A stretch of DNA of 64,000 nt from Pedobacter chinensis (GCF_003339865.1 NZ_QPKV01000004.1:248001-312000); one strand, 5' to 3'; shown: positions 16,977 to 26,949, counted from the first letter of the stretch. Notes: generated by a model not told the origin, from the sequence alone. Translations and numbers: made by a program.

Positions 16977-17905
16977 TTAATGAGATGACGTTTTAGACCT
17001 GCAATCTTTTCTGCGTTTCTATAACCAAAAATTTTACTTAAACTTCTTAATAAGCTTCTTTGTTCAGGAATATATTTAGGCGCTATATGCAATAATAAAT
17101 CAATTGCCTTATTAGCTAATTGATGATCAAAAACACTGAACCTATTTATACAATATCTTAAAACACCAATTACTGCAGATTTTTTTGCCTGATCGAACTT
17201 TGTCGTTGCTGCCCAGATCTGATATACTTCTTTTGCATTTTCAAAACAATCTCGAACGAATGCTGCTTCACTTTTTTGGGACAAAGATTTTTCCTGAGCA
17301 GTTCTATATCTGGCCATAATGCCAGGTGTATATATAAATTTTCCTTTTGCAAGAGCAGAATCTAATAAATACCTAGCATCCTGAATGACTGGTAAATTTT
17401 CATTCCAGCTTAATTGATCGGTTATTTTTTTTGTATATAATAAAGCTGCGGGTGGACACCAAAAATCTGTAAATAGAGCGATTTCAATATCTCCACTAAT
17501 TTGTCGTTCTATTTTTTCCAGTAACTTTATTTCAGTAGAATTTTGTATGAATTTTTGCCAATCTCCATAAGCGACATCGGCATTACTGGTATTTAATGCG
17601 TTAACTTGAACACTCAGTTTATCTGGCATCAATAAATCGTCTGAATCTAGATACTGTATGTAAAAACCTTTAGCGTGTAAAAGTCCCAGATTTCGTGCAT
17701 GACTAACTCCTTTATTTGAAGTACTAATCATGTTAATTTTGTTGGTGTATTTTTCTAATATTTCTAAAGTTTGATCTATAGAACCATCGTTAACAACGAT
17801 AATTTCAATATCTTCATAAGTTTGTTCGAATACTGAAACTAAGGTTTGTTCAATAGTTTTTGAAGCATTATAGGCTGGGATAATTACTGAAACTATTTTA
17901 TTCAT
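16973..17905 (-). CDS. GT2 glycosyltransferase
   Basis: This 310-residue inverting GT-A enzyme opens VSVIIPAYNASKTIEQTLVS. It has VVNDGSIDQTLEIL for nucleotide binding and YLDSDDLLMPDKLS with the DxD metal site. A helical C-terminal part without clear membrane segments follows. It overlaps its neighbours by 4 and 8 bp. Likely role: transfer of one sugar to the undecaprenyl-linked intermediate. Confidence 0.88.
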   Translation of the reverse strand: MNKIVSVIIPAYNASKTIEQTLVSVFEQTYEDIEIIVVNDGSIDQTLEILEKYTNKINMISTSNKGVSHARNLGLLHAKGFYIQYLDSDDLLMPDKLSVQVNALNTSNADVAYGDWQKFIQNSTEIKLLEKIERQISGDIEIALFTDFWCPPAALLYTKKITDQLSWNENLPVIQDARYLLDSALAKGKFIYTPGIMARYRTAQEKSLSQKSEAAFVRDCFENAKEVYQIWAATTKFDQAKKSAVIGVLRYCINRFSVFDHQLANKAIDLLLHIAPKYIPEQRSLLRSLSKIFGYRNAEKIAGLKRHLIK

Positions 17906-20033
17906 GATTTGACTCTAACCATTTCTTTGTTTGTTTAATTCCTGTAGCAATATCAATTGCTGGAGTCCATCTTAAAATTTCTTTTGCTTTTGCAGCAGAA
18001 AATTGACTAGAGTTGAAACCAAAGAGTTCATTAAGCCAGATTGGTGGATTAAACTTTTCTTCTTGTGCTGAACTTAAATTATCTGCACTTGCTACATCCC
18101 ATACAACTTGTCGTTGATTAGCTAATTTATTTCTAAATTGAGGTAATCTAGAAAATAATACTTTTTTAAAGCTGCCCAAATAAGGGTGTGCATTAATTAG
18201 CGATACGAATTCAAAGTTGCTTAATAGATAATTTTTAATTTGTTTAAGATTCGATTTTTCATTAAAACTTCCATTTAACAAATCTTCTTTTTTTAATGAT
18301 ATAATTTGTTCTTTTTTTTTACCCAAAAATGGACTTAGAAATTCTTTCCACGTTAATGTTCCATCAGTTATTATAAAATTTTGTGCATGAGCGTTCTTAA
18401 CAAGTAATGCCTGCATTATAGCGTCAAGTAGGTTTTCAATATATACAATATTGGCCAGACCTTTACCTTCGTCAACCCAGCAAAAACGATTGTGTTTAGC
18501 CAACGTAATTGGTAGGGTAGTATAGGTTTTGCCATTGGGGCCATATACACATGTTGGATTTAAAACTACAATTCTGGTTTTACTTTGCGATTTTGCAAAA
18601 TTTAGTACCCATTCCTGCATTATTTTTTTTGTTTTACCATATGCTCCACCAGCTGGTTTTTGACTAGTATTTTCGGTTACTTCGCCATTTGGAAGACCAT
18701 AAACATTCATCGTACTTAATACCACAACTGCTTCGGCACCCTGCTCGCATGCTGCTTTTATTACGTTTTGTGTAGCAGTTACATTCATTTCATAAGCATT
18801 TGCTCCATCTGCAGCATAAGCAAGATGAATTACATATTGCCAACCTTTTATACTTTGCTTAACAGCATCATAATCTAACAAATCTAATCTTGGCAACTCA
18901 ATTTTTAGACGAGCTATTGGAGCACAATTTTTATAACTTCTTACTGGTGCTTTGATATTCCTAATCCCGTTATTCCATAAACGTTCAATTAATGCAGTAC
19001 CAATAAAGCCAGTACCGCCGGTAATAAAATAAGAAGGTTGATCTTTATTAATTACAGATGACTTAGAAGATTTTTTTTGATAAGCATCTTCAATTAACTT
19101 TACTACTGCTGTAGCATCTTCTAAATTAACCAGACTTTTATCTTGGTTAAAAAAAGAGGTTAATTGTTGTACAAAACATGCTTCAAAGGTGTAATTTAAC
19201 TTAGGATCATTAAAGGCATTTTTAATTCTGATTTCATGGATACTCTCCTTAACTGATGAAAAGTAACATGTGTCAAATTTATCTTTCTCTATCCAAAGCT
19301 TGCCTCTTGAACCTATTATTTCAAATTTATTCTTCAATTTGGTTGTTCTAGATAATTTTAGTACTATCGGAATATCATTTTGGGTTTTCAGTTGATATGT
19401 GCAATTGGCTTCAACTCCGCCTTCAGCATCATCTTCATAAGTGAATGCTTCTATTGAGCCAAATAATTTGTATAATAAATCAAGGTAATGCACACCCATA
19501 TCGGCAAGTACACCACCATTTCTTGGATCAAAGAATGCATAGCTGTCGGCAACCCAAGCAAATGGATTCCCATCTTCTACAATAACCTCCTTAACATTGC
19601 CAACTAGATGAAGATTATTATACATTGCCATAAAGGATGGCATAAAGCGTCTTACCATTCCCGTATATACTTTCTTGTCTGAATGGTTTTGATAGTCGAT
19701 AATCCTATTACAAGATTCCATACTCAAACTTAACGGCTTCTCACATAGAACTGTTATATTGTTTTTCAGGCATATTTTAATAGCTAGTTCGTGCAAATGA
19801 TTTGGGAGTGTAATAATTGCAAAATCATAGTTAATATCATTTTGATAAAAATACTTCTCAAATTTTTCTTCAATAACATTTATTTTAGCTTGACGCAATA
19901 ATGCTGCCGATTTAGAGTCGGGTTCAATAACTGTAACGGCATCTAATATTTTAAGATAAGATAGGGCTGGAATATAGTATTCTCTTACTACTGCTCCTCC
20001 ACCAATTATGAGATATTTTTGCTTACTTTCCAT
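17898..20033 (-). CDS. Fusion of Gfo/Idh/MocA oxidoreductase and SDR epimerase/dehydratase
   Basis: This 711-residue protein joins two enzymes usually made separately. Residues 1-325 form a Gfo/Idh/MocA dehydrogenase (IIGGGAVVREYYIP dinucleotide site near 9-22, CEKPLSL with the signature EKP at 98-100, GGVLADMGVHYLDLLY near 173-188). Residues 335-711 form an extended SDR: GGTGFIG at 339-345, STMNVYG near 440, and the catalytic Tyr465-x3-Lys469 in AYGKTK. Both bind NAD(P). Together they could oxidise or reduce and epimerise a nucleotide sugar, channelling an intermediate for the EPS. The linker around 322-333 is Ser/Lys-rich. The exact product is unknown. Confidence 0.85.
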   Translation of the reverse strand: MESKQKYLIIGGGAVVREYYIPALSYLKILDAVTVIEPDSKSAALLRQAKINVIEEKFEKYFYQNDINYDFAIITLPNHLHELAIKICLKNNITVLCEKPLSLSMESCNRIIDYQNHSDKKVYTGMVRRFMPSFMAMYNNLHLVGNVKEVIVEDGNPFAWVADSYAFFDPRNGGVLADMGVHYLDLLYKLFGSIEAFTYEDDAEGGVEANCTYQLKTQNDIPIVLKLSRTTKLKNKFEIIGSRGKLWIEKDKFDTCYFSSVKESIHEIRIKNAFNDPKLNYTFEACFVQQLTSFFNQDKSLVNLEDATAVVKLIEDAYQKKSSKSSVINKDQPSYFITGGTGFIGTALIERLWNNGIRNIKAPVRSYKNCAPIARLKIELPRLDLLDYDAVKQSIKGWQYVIHLAYAADGANAYEMNVTATQNVIKAACEQGAEAVVVLSTMNVYGLPNGEVTENTSQKPAGGAYGKTKKIMQEWVLNFAKSQSKTRIVVLNPTCVYGPNGKTYTTLPITLAKHNRFCWVDEGKGLANIVYIENLLDAIMQALLVKNAHAQNFIITDGTLTWKEFLSPFLGKKKEQIISLKKEDLLNGSFNEKSNLKQIKNYLLSNFEFVSLINAHPYLGSFKKVLFSRLPQFRNKLANQRQVVWDVASADNLSSAQEEKFNPPIWLNELFGFNSSQFSAAKAKEILRWTPAIDIATGIKQTKKWLESNHE

Positions 20034-21084
20034 TTTTTTTAAAGTATCTTTTTAAAGATAATGAAGGCTCTTCAACATATTTCCAACTTAGGTAAGCCAT
20101 TAAAAAAGTTGGAATTAACACAACAAAAAACAATAAATATGATGGGATAACAACTCCTGTTGTTAAAAGAATAATTTGAATGATGGGGAAATGATAAATA
20201 TATATACCGTATGAATAATCACCATGTTTTTCAAATGATTTTATAGGCAGATTAATCATTAGCCACATTAATATGTATGAAAGAAAAAATGGGTGTAAAG
20301 GTAGATGTTCATTATACTTAATATCCAGAAGCCATGCAATAACACTTAAACAAAATAATAAATGTGAATGTGGAATATGTTTTTTATAAATAGCGCATAA
20401 CACACCAACACCAAACATATAAGGCAAAATCGCCACGTTTTCAGAAACATATAATTTTAAGAAAATTGTACATTTACAATCACTAAACCAATATGTAATA
20501 ATGCAGATAATAATTAAAAGAGTTATCCATATTTTTCTTTTGCTCAATAGACCAAAAAAACCTACAATTGCTAGAAGAACATAAAATAAAAATTCCCATG
20601 ATAATGTCCAAAGGGATCCATTTAATGATCTTTCAGCTAATCCATGTGTTAAGTTTAAAATATCAGGCTGATTTATAATTAAGGACAGGTTATATAACAA
20701 ATAGGTACATTGAGATTTAATGAGGTCAAAGTCAATCGATGATGTTTTGTTTAAAATTAAAGTAATTGGAACAAATATAAAAGCAACTACGATTAAACAA
20801 ACCCAGAATGCTGGGAATATTCTTAGTATTCTTCGTAACGAAAAGTTTATAAAGTTTGGATTGTTAATCCAACTGCTTGAAATTAAAAAACCACTCAAAA
20901 TAAAAAAACTATGTACCCCAATGGCACCTGAACTCAAAAAGCCTATACTTGTTAATGGCTCTAACTCGTTGTTTAATACGAAACTATGCTGCATTATAAC
21001 CATTAAAGCCAGAATTAACCTTAAAAAACCAATAGAATTACTTTTAGGATTATACAGTTGGTCGATTGTATAATTAGGCTTCAT
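20023..21084 (-). CDS. Acyltransferase-3 (OafA/YrhL-type) membrane O-acyltransferase
   Basis: This 353-residue protein has about ten transmembrane helices. The opening motif is SIGFLRLILALMVIMQHSFV (R...H, the family's catalytic histidine), then GAIGVHSFFILSGFLIS and FSLRRILRIFPAFW (RxxR-type basic motif). These enzymes move acetyl or other acyl groups across the membrane to sugars. It is coupled to both neighbours by 11-bp overlaps. It probably O-acylates the EPS repeat unit. The relic at 14900-15046 shows a second such gene once existed. Confidence 0.88.
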   Translation of the reverse strand: MKPNYTIDQLYNPKSNSIGFLRLILALMVIMQHSFVLNNELEPLTSIGFLSSGAIGVHSFFILSGFLISSSWINNPNFINFSLRRILRIFPAFWVCLIVVAFIFVPITLILNKTSSIDFDLIKSQCTYLLYNLSLIINQPDILNLTHGLAERSLNGSLWTLSWEFLFYVLLAIVGFFGLLSKRKIWITLLIIICIITYWFSDCKCTIFLKLYVSENVAILPYMFGVGVLCAIYKKHIPHSHLLFCLSVIAWLLDIKYNEHLPLHPFFLSYILMWLMINLPIKSFEKHGDYSYGIYIYHFPIIQIILLTTGVVIPSYLLFFVVLIPTFLMAYLSWKYVEEPSLSLKRYFKKNGK

Positions 21085-22258
21085 ATAAATCGATGTGTTT
21101 TTTCGCCCAGATTACTTCTGAAAAGTTATTCTCATTTTGCTGATCTGTCATCTCCCATTTTTTAACTTTAATTAATTCAATCAATTCATCTACATTATTT
21201 TTCAATAAACCATTGTTAATCAGTTCTCGAACACCAGGTGCATCCCGGCCAATTACTGGTATATTGCATGAGAGACTTTCAGCTACACATAATCCAAAGG
21301 TTTCTGTCTCACTTAATGTTACACTTACATTTGCACACTGGTAGTAGCTGGCCATTACTTCGGGAAAAGTAGTTAATGGTAAAATAATTTCGGACAAATT
21401 ATGATTAAATTTATTGATTTGGGACACTTGACCTAGTCTCAATAAAATAAATTGTTCTTTCAAATCAGAATAAATAAGTGCTTGTTTTATTTTTTCATAC
21501 CATTCAATTCCCTTTTTCTTATCGTCCCATCTGCCTTGTGGAAAAAATATAACATTAGCTTTTATTGGTAGATCAAAGATTTTTCTGGATTCGACAAGAT
21601 TTCTAGGTTTAAAGATAGCATTGTCAATTCCATGATAAATGGTTGAAATCTTACTTCCATTTTTTATTATTTTTTCTGAAGTGAGCTCATTTATCCAATT
21701 AGACGGTGCTATAAAATGAATTTGATTATTTATTATGAAGTTCCATTTATGCTTATAAAGATTTGGAGTATTGTCCCAATTTAATTTAGGATATTCTTCT
21801 AATTTAGGGCAATTATAACATCCTTTTTGCCATTTATTGCAATATGTTGGATGGATGCACTTGGCAGTTAAAGGCCAAAGATCATGTAATGTCCAAAATA
21901 CTTTTTTATCTTTTGCTAACCAATTGATTAATTTAAAAGAGGTTTGCGCAACATGGGTAACATGAATATGTATTATTCCGTTGTATTTTTCCAATTCATT
22001 TTTAACCAGCCATTTGTCAACAGGGTTTATAAAACCAGGTTGAGCAAGCAGATTTTCTAATTTTAAAAATGCTTGTTGAATTCTACCACTGATGCCGCCA
22101 AATTTTCTATACCCATTTCCATATAATACACCAGCAAGCTTATTGGTCGAAAGTACAGCGCTATCATAACCAACGTTAATTAAAGCTTTATGCAAATTTA
22201 ATGCGGCAATAGTTCCGCCACTATTATCTAAATTAGATATGAGATGAAGGACTGGCAT
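21074..22258 (-). CDS. GT4 glycosyltransferase with Cys-rich loop
   Basis: This 394-residue GT-B enzyme has VLHLISNLDNSGGTIAALNL at the start. FWTLHDLWPLTAKCIHPTYC and KGCYNCP form a Cys-rich loop seen in a well-known EPS GT4 group. ETFGLCVAESLSCNIPVIGR supplies the E-x7-E donor motif. The predicted start lies 26 bp inside the upstream GT2 gene, so translation is coupled. Specificity is unknown. Confidence 0.88.
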   Translation of the reverse strand: MPVLHLISNLDNSGGTIAALNLHKALINVGYDSAVLSTNKLAGVLYGNGYRKFGGISGRIQQAFLKLENLLAQPGFINPVDKWLVKNELEKYNGIIHIHVTHVAQTSFKLINWLAKDKKVFWTLHDLWPLTAKCIHPTYCNKWQKGCYNCPKLEEYPKLNWDNTPNLYKHKWNFIINNQIHFIAPSNWINELTSEKIIKNGSKISTIYHGIDNAIFKPRNLVESRKIFDLPIKANVIFFPQGRWDDKKKGIEWYEKIKQALIYSDLKEQFILLRLGQVSQINKFNHNLSEIILPLTTFPEVMASYYQCANVSVTLSETETFGLCVAESLSCNIPVIGRDAPGVRELINNGLLKNNVDELIELIKVKKWEMTDQQNENNFSEVIWAKKHIDLYEA

Positions 22259-23246
22259 TTTCTTTTGATTTTAAAAATTTTTTCAGCTTAAGAATTTTAT
22301 TGAAATTTAATATTAATCCTTTTATAAAGCCCCATCTGTATGTTAATTTACGCCTATTTTCTAAGTTTTTATTTAATAAAAAAGCTGAAATATCATACCT
22401 TATCAATCTATATAATTCTACGATTATATTTTGTGGGAATTTGTTTTGATTTGTTATCAAGTTATCATAAAAAATCTCTTGATAAGGGATTAATACTGAA
22501 TGGCCAAAACCAAATAGATGTACAAGTCTTAGGTAATATTCAGGGTTTAATTTATCAATCGGTATAGTATGCTTAAACGTTAAGTCTTCATCATAATATA
22601 TGCTATATCCTAAAAACCTTGCTATATAACAAATTTCAGTATCTTCTCCACTCATTAAGTTATTCTTTTCTCTAAAAGCAGATAGGTTTAAAATCCAATC
22701 ATCAGAAAAAACATTAGCATAAATTCTCTTTCTAATACCCATGCCTGCACCATAAACACTCCCTATCTGGTTAGTTATATCTGCAGATTTTGACCATTGT
22801 GGTGCTGCAGCATAATTATGCAAATAAGGTTTAATCCATTTAGGTACTTCCTGAGTTGCAGGTTGCCCATTGCCTCCAATAACGCCTATTTTAGGTTCGT
22901 TTTTAAAAATCTGATAGACTCGATGTAAATAATTCTCATCTAACCAGTTATCATCATCACAGATGAGTAGGTAGTCGAAATTAGCTTTATATACACCCAT
23001 TTTTAATGCAGCAAGCTTTCCAGGTATAGGTTGTTGGTGTAATTTAATTAGGTTTTGATAATTATTTTTATCAATTAACTCAGTTAACCAGTTAAAAGTA
23101 CCATCGGTACTTGCATTATCAATAATTAAAATTTCCCAGTCAATACCAATTAAATTTTTTTGATTAATCAAATGGCTAATTGTTGATAATAGCTTATTTA
23201 GGCCATTATAAGTGCAAATAATTACAGAAATTCCAGGGTTATTCAT
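22233..23246 (-). CDS. GT2 glycosyltransferase
   Basis: This 337-residue inverting transferase opens ISVIICTYNGLNKLLSTISH. It has LIIDNASTDGTFNWL for nucleotide binding and LLICDDDNWLDENYL as the metal-binding acidic cluster. EDTEICYIARFLGYSIYYDE follows, giving the ED typical of catalytic-base regions in GT2 enzymes. A C-terminal hydrophobic, basic part may touch the membrane. It overlaps the next gene by 26 bp and the previous one by 8 bp. Confidence 0.87.
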   Translation of the reverse strand: MNNPGISVIICTYNGLNKLLSTISHLINQKNLIGIDWEILIIDNASTDGTFNWLTELIDKNNYQNLIKLHQQPIPGKLAALKMGVYKANFDYLLICDDDNWLDENYLHRVYQIFKNEPKIGVIGGNGQPATQEVPKWIKPYLHNYAAAPQWSKSADITNQIGSVYGAGMGIRKRIYANVFSDDWILNLSAFREKNNLMSGEDTEICYIARFLGYSIYYDEDLTFKHTIPIDKLNPEYYLRLVHLFGFGHSVLIPYQEIFYDNLITNQNKFPQNIIVELYRLIRYDISAFLLNKNLENRRKLTYRWGFIKGLILNFNKILKLKKFLKSKENASPSSHI

Positions 23247-24375
23247 TATTTAGACGATCTAAAAAGAACTGCTCAGGCTTCTCAGGAAAATAATCAGTAA
23301 CTTTCTCATGTGCTAAAAATCCCATATTTTCCCAACTAGCTTTTTTATGCCAAGCATCGTTTAGCATTTCAGCAAAAACATCTATGTTATTATTTTGTGC
23401 AATAAAGCCATTAATGTTATCCTCAATCCAGTCTTCAACAAAGCCAATATTTGTACAAATAGCTGTTCTTCCGCATGCCATTGCTTCGAGTAAAACAGAT
23501 GGGGCTGCATCAACTCTTGATGGCATTAATAAGATATGATGATGTTCCCAAATTTTTCTGATGTCTTTATTTTGGCCTTTTAATTTAATTTTGTCTTGCA
23601 GATTATGCTTTTCTATCAGTTCTTTAAGCATGATTAGATCTGGTCCATCCCCAAAAATATTGAGATACCAATTTCTTTTCATCCATTCTAGCTTGGAAAG
23701 GATATTGATAACTATATCCTGGCCTTTCCAGTCTATATCTAGGCTTCCTACCATGGCAAAATAAATTGTTTCCGTTTTAGGGTAGGGTATATAATCTGTT
23801 GATTTTAAATTAAGAGGATTGTATAAGTATTCAATATTAGTTAAATTGATCTTTAATTGCTTTAGAATGGTATGTGCCTGTTTTTGGGCAACAAAAAAGC
23901 ATTTTGAAGCCTCTTTTAATAGATTAGCCATTACTTTTACCTGTATATTATTCAGCACATTTTTTTGAATGTATGAATGTGAACAGACGATATATTTAAA
24001 TTCTGTATTGGCAATGAATTTACTTATAGTTTCGTTAAATAATAAGTCAAAACACCCTGGTTGGTTGACGATTATTAAATCTGGATTAAAGAGCCTAACC
24101 CTTTTCTCTAAAAGGGTTAAAAATTTTCCTTTAGCAAATGAATTATCCAAAAGTTGTTTTAACCGCTCTAATTTTTTGACAAGAAATGTTTCCAATATAA
24201 AAATATCAGCACCAAGCGCTCTTAACAATCCATAATTTTCATGGTCATCTTGTTCTGTTATTACAAGCACTTCTTGGCCATTTTGTAGGGCTAGGCAAGC
24301 TGTTCTGAACCATAAGTTCTCGCTACCACCCCATGATCTTGTTCTTAATAAAGTAAAAAAGACCAATTTCTTCAC
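23239..24375 (-). CDS. GT4 glycosyltransferase
   Basis: This 378-residue GT-B enzyme begins at GTG 24375, which overlaps the upstream stop by 4 bp (GTGA). The N-terminus is KLVFFTLLRTRSWGGSENLW. Donor-domain motifs are YFAMVGSLDIDWKGQDIVIN and DAAPSVLLEAMACGRTAICT (E replaced by D at the first position, followed by a normal second Glu). NINGF further on is typical of GT4 enzymes. Likely role: sugar addition to the EPS unit. Confidence 0.87.
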   Translation of the reverse strand: MKKLVFFTLLRTRSWGGSENLWFRTACLALQNGQEVLVITEQDDHENYGLLRALGADIFILETFLVKKLERLKQLLDNSFAKGKFLTLLEKRVRLFNPDLIIVNQPGCFDLLFNETISKFIANTEFKYIVCSHSYIQKNVLNNIQVKVMANLLKEASKCFFVAQKQAHTILKQLKINLTNIEYLYNPLNLKSTDYIPYPKTETIYFAMVGSLDIDWKGQDIVINILSKLEWMKRNWYLNIFGDGPDLIMLKELIEKHNLQDKIKLKGQNKDIRKIWEHHHILLMPSRVDAAPSVLLEAMACGRTAICTNIGFVEDWIEDNINGFIAQNNNIDVFAEMLNDAWHKKASWENMGFLAHEKVTDYFPEKPEQFFLDRLNNE

Positions 24376-25370
24376 GATTTTTTGAAGAATAAATTCTTAG
24401 TTGTTGAATAAAAACAACTTATTCCAAAATTCTGAATTAATAATGGCGTATATATTAGATGCCTGATTCTTCCTAAGAAATGAATACTTCTCAAATTTTT
24501 CTCGAAAACATCAATTAAGAATTTTTGTGCGTTGTTGGATGACATATAAACTTGTCTTGAAATTAAAAGGATGCCAAGGGTTAAAGCTTGCCAATGCTGA
24601 TGAGTAGTTAAATTTTTTGGGCTATAGAAAAAATTAAATATCATTGACGCTTGATTTTTATCTACATTTTCACAGAGTTGATTAACCAATATTGCTCTTG
24701 ATTGAATTACAGTTTTTTCTTCATCATTCTTTTTGATTTCACTTGTTTGTTGGTCATGTAAGCGATAATGAACTAGCACTTTATCTAGATTACTTATTTT
24801 AGTGAATTTTGAAAGTCTGATCCATAGCTCATAATCTTCCGCTGCCACCAGACTTTCATTATATTTTTGGTTAAAGTCCACTAAAATTTGTTTCCTAAGT
24901 ATAACCGTAGGGTGTGCCAAGGGATTGCTATAATATAAACTACTATAACATATATCAGCATTACTAGGATAAGTGATTATTTTTTTGAGATTTGAATTGA
25001 TACTGAAAGCTTCAATTGCACTACCACAAATTCCAATTTCTGAATGTTTTTCTAAAAACTCAGACTGTAATTGTAACCTTTCTTTATGGTTAATATCATC
25101 AGCATGTGCTATGGCTATATATTTACCTTTTGCCAAATAAATGCCTTTATTGAGTTGGGCAGATTGTCCTTTATTGCCTTCGGCAAAAACACTAATTTTT
25201 TTATTAGCAAATTTTCTTGCAATAGTTAACGTCTGATCTGTTGAGCCATCATCCAAAATAAGTAGCTCCCAGTTCTGATAAGTTTGATTAAGTATACTTT
25301 GAATAGCTTCAGCAATGTGTTTTTCAGCATTGTAAGCTGGCATTATTACAGAAACTAAAGGCTGATCCAT
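24372..25370 (-). CDS. GT2 glycosyltransferase
   Basis: This 332-residue GT-A enzyme opens VSVIMPAYNAEKHIAEAIQS. It shows LILDDGSTDQTLTIA for nucleotide binding and IAHADDINHKERLQL with the acidic metal site. AAEDYELWIRLSKFTKISNL is the usual catalytic-region motif. It overlaps the upstream fucosyltransferase gene by 16 bp, and its own stop overlaps the GTG of the next gene. Specificity is unknown. Confidence 0.88.
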   Translation of the reverse strand: MDQPLVSVIMPAYNAEKHIAEAIQSILNQTYQNWELLILDDGSTDQTLTIARKFANKKISVFAEGNKGQSAQLNKGIYLAKGKYIAIAHADDINHKERLQLQSEFLEKHSEIGICGSAIEAFSINSNLKKIITYPSNADICYSSLYYSNPLAHPTVILRKQILVDFNQKYNESLVAAEDYELWIRLSKFTKISNLDKVLVHYRLHDQQTSEIKKNDEEKTVIQSRAILVNQLCENVDKNQASMIFNFFYSPKNLTTHQHWQALTLGILLISRQVYMSSNNAQKFLIDVFEKNLRSIHFLGRIRHLIYTPLLIQNFGISCFYSTTKNLFFKKS

Positions 25371-26212
25371 TCCTTAGGGATAATATTTGTTTCTTCAGAA
25401 TTAAACCATTTTTTTGGTGCAATTACTATTTTATCAATATTTTGATTTAGCCATGCTCCCCACCAACTGAAGCTGCTATTTGCAACAATATGATGTTCGC
25501 ATTGTGACATTAAGTACATATCCACCCAAGCTTGATTATTGCCAGAAACGATATACTTTTTCTCAATAAAGGAAAAATTTGTTTCGCACCATTTGGGATC
25601 GTCTGAGAAAATAAAGTAAGTAGCATCAATTAATTTAGCATTTAAAAGTTCAGTTGCATTTTTATAATATTCTATTGGTAATAAGCCATGAAAACTATTG
25701 ATATTTGCTTTCAGGTAATCTCCCCGTCTAATATGGATACTCACAGTATTCGTTGATTTTTTGATTAAATTTTTATTCTGGTCAACAGCTTTAGATAATT
25801 TGGGAAAAGTGAATTCTTTTAATAGTAAATCTCTTATTTCATCAAACAGTAAGGGGTTTTGGAAATATCCATTTAAATACAAGTTTGTTTCAATCGTGCT
25901 TTTAGTTTCAATATTTGTATCATCTAAATAAGTGAATTTTGATGTTTTTTTTGGTAGAAACCATTTTAAAAGCCGTGTAATCTTGCTATTACTACAGATT
26001 ATTTTTGAAATAAATGAAGGTAAAATGGATGATCTCAGATTACTAAATATATTTAAATCATAACTTCGAGCAGTAAAGAAATCATCAGATTTGTTGTTTT
26101 GTTTAAGGAAATTTAAGTCTAAATAAACATTTTTATTTTTAGAGAGTTTACGAGCAACTGCATATTGAAACATTTGGTTACCTAGACCACCCATTAATTT
26201 AACTATAACCAT
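25355..26212 (-). CDS. GT11 alpha-1,2-fucosyltransferase-like protein
   Basis: About 285 residues from the ATG at 26212 (a longer TTG frame to 26236 is less likely). It has the GT11 hallmarks: KLMGGLGNQMFQYAVARKLS at the N-terminus, VSIHIRRGDYL (HxRRxD, GDP-fucose binding) in the middle and NSSFSWWGAWLN in the C-terminal part. GT11 enzymes transfer L-fucose from GDP-fucose in alpha-1,2 linkage, so the EPS probably carries fucose or a close analogue. The start ATG shares one base with the upstream TGA (TGATG), indicating coupling. No GDP-fucose synthesis genes are seen in the window. Confidence 0.88.
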   Translation of the reverse strand: MVIVKLMGGLGNQMFQYAVARKLSKNKNVYLDLNFLKQNNKSDDFFTARSYDLNIFSNLRSSILPSFISKIICSNSKITRLLKWFLPKKTSKFTYLDDTNIETKSTIETNLYLNGYFQNPLLFDEIRDLLLKEFTFPKLSKAVDQNKNLIKKSTNTVSIHIRRGDYLKANINSFHGLLPIEYYKNATELLNAKLIDATYFIFSDDPKWCETNFSFIEKKYIVSGNNQAWVDMYLMSQCEHHIVANSSFSWWGAWLNQNIDKIVIAPKKWFNSEETNIIPKEWISL

Positions 26213-26949
26213 CAGTTTTTTATAAACCAAAAACAACCACAGCCATAATTTTGTGAAAGTCCATCTGCTAAATCAGAATTTACTATAAACTCATTTTGGT
26301 CTGTAACCAAAGAAAATTGTTTTAACTCACAATTTTTAAAGAGATTGGTAATCATGTGTGGGTCATATATACGATGTGCATTAAACATGATTTTTGGATT
26401 TCCTACAGGAGTAACAAACAAAATAGATCCGCCTGGTTTAACAACTCTTATCAACTCATCGATTGCTTTAATATCTCCATCTGGATCTATTGGGTCGCCA
26501 TATCTTCCTAATCCGATGTGTTCAACGGTATGCATGCATGAGATAGTATCAATGCTGCTAGTTTCGAAAAATAAATTGGTTAGATCTGCTTCACCAGAAA
26601 CCAAGTTACTAAGATTTAATTTAGCAGGCCGGTAATCATAAAATTCTGTGGGTATAAAAGCAGATAATATCGAACAAAAATGAAGGGTAGAAGAAATGTC
26701 AATATGTTTGCTCGGATTAATTTCACGTATAATTCTAGCTGCCCAAGCAGGGTGATAGATATAATGGGCATCAAAGCCTGTAGTTTCAGTATTGTCATGG
26801 AGACATGGATAAATATCTTCCTTTTCTACTTTCAATTTCTGATTAATATCTGATTTTTTGAAAAGATCAAATTGTTCTTCAAATCTTTTTAATGACTCAT
26901 TTTTATGGTTAGATTTTTTGATTAATTTTCTGAAAAGCCTCTTTATCAT
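26212..26949 (-). CDS. DUF268-like, methyltransferase-like protein
   Basis: This 245-residue protein resembles DUF268, a family often found in capsule clusters. After a basic N-terminus come YPCLHDNTETTGFDAHYIYH and HPAWAARIIREINPSKHIDI (a SAM-type first strand). DTISCMHTVEHIGLGRYGDP and IDELIRVVKPGGSILFVTPV follow, recalling the later motifs of class I methyltransferases. A sugar-modifying methyltransferase role is plausible but not proven. It is coupled to wzt upstream by a 4-bp overlap and to the fucosyltransferase by TGATG. Confidence 0.7.
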   Translation of the reverse strand: MIKRLFRKLIKKSNHKNESLKRFEEQFDLFKKSDINQKLKVEKEDIYPCLHDNTETTGFDAHYIYHPAWAARIIREINPSKHIDISSTLHFCSILSAFIPTEFYDYRPAKLNLSNLVSGEADLTNLFFETSSIDTISCMHTVEHIGLGRYGDPIDPDGDIKAIDELIRVVKPGGSILFVTPVGNPKIMFNAHRIYDPHMITNLFKNCELKQFSLVTDQNEFIVNSDLADGLSQNYGCGCFWFIKN

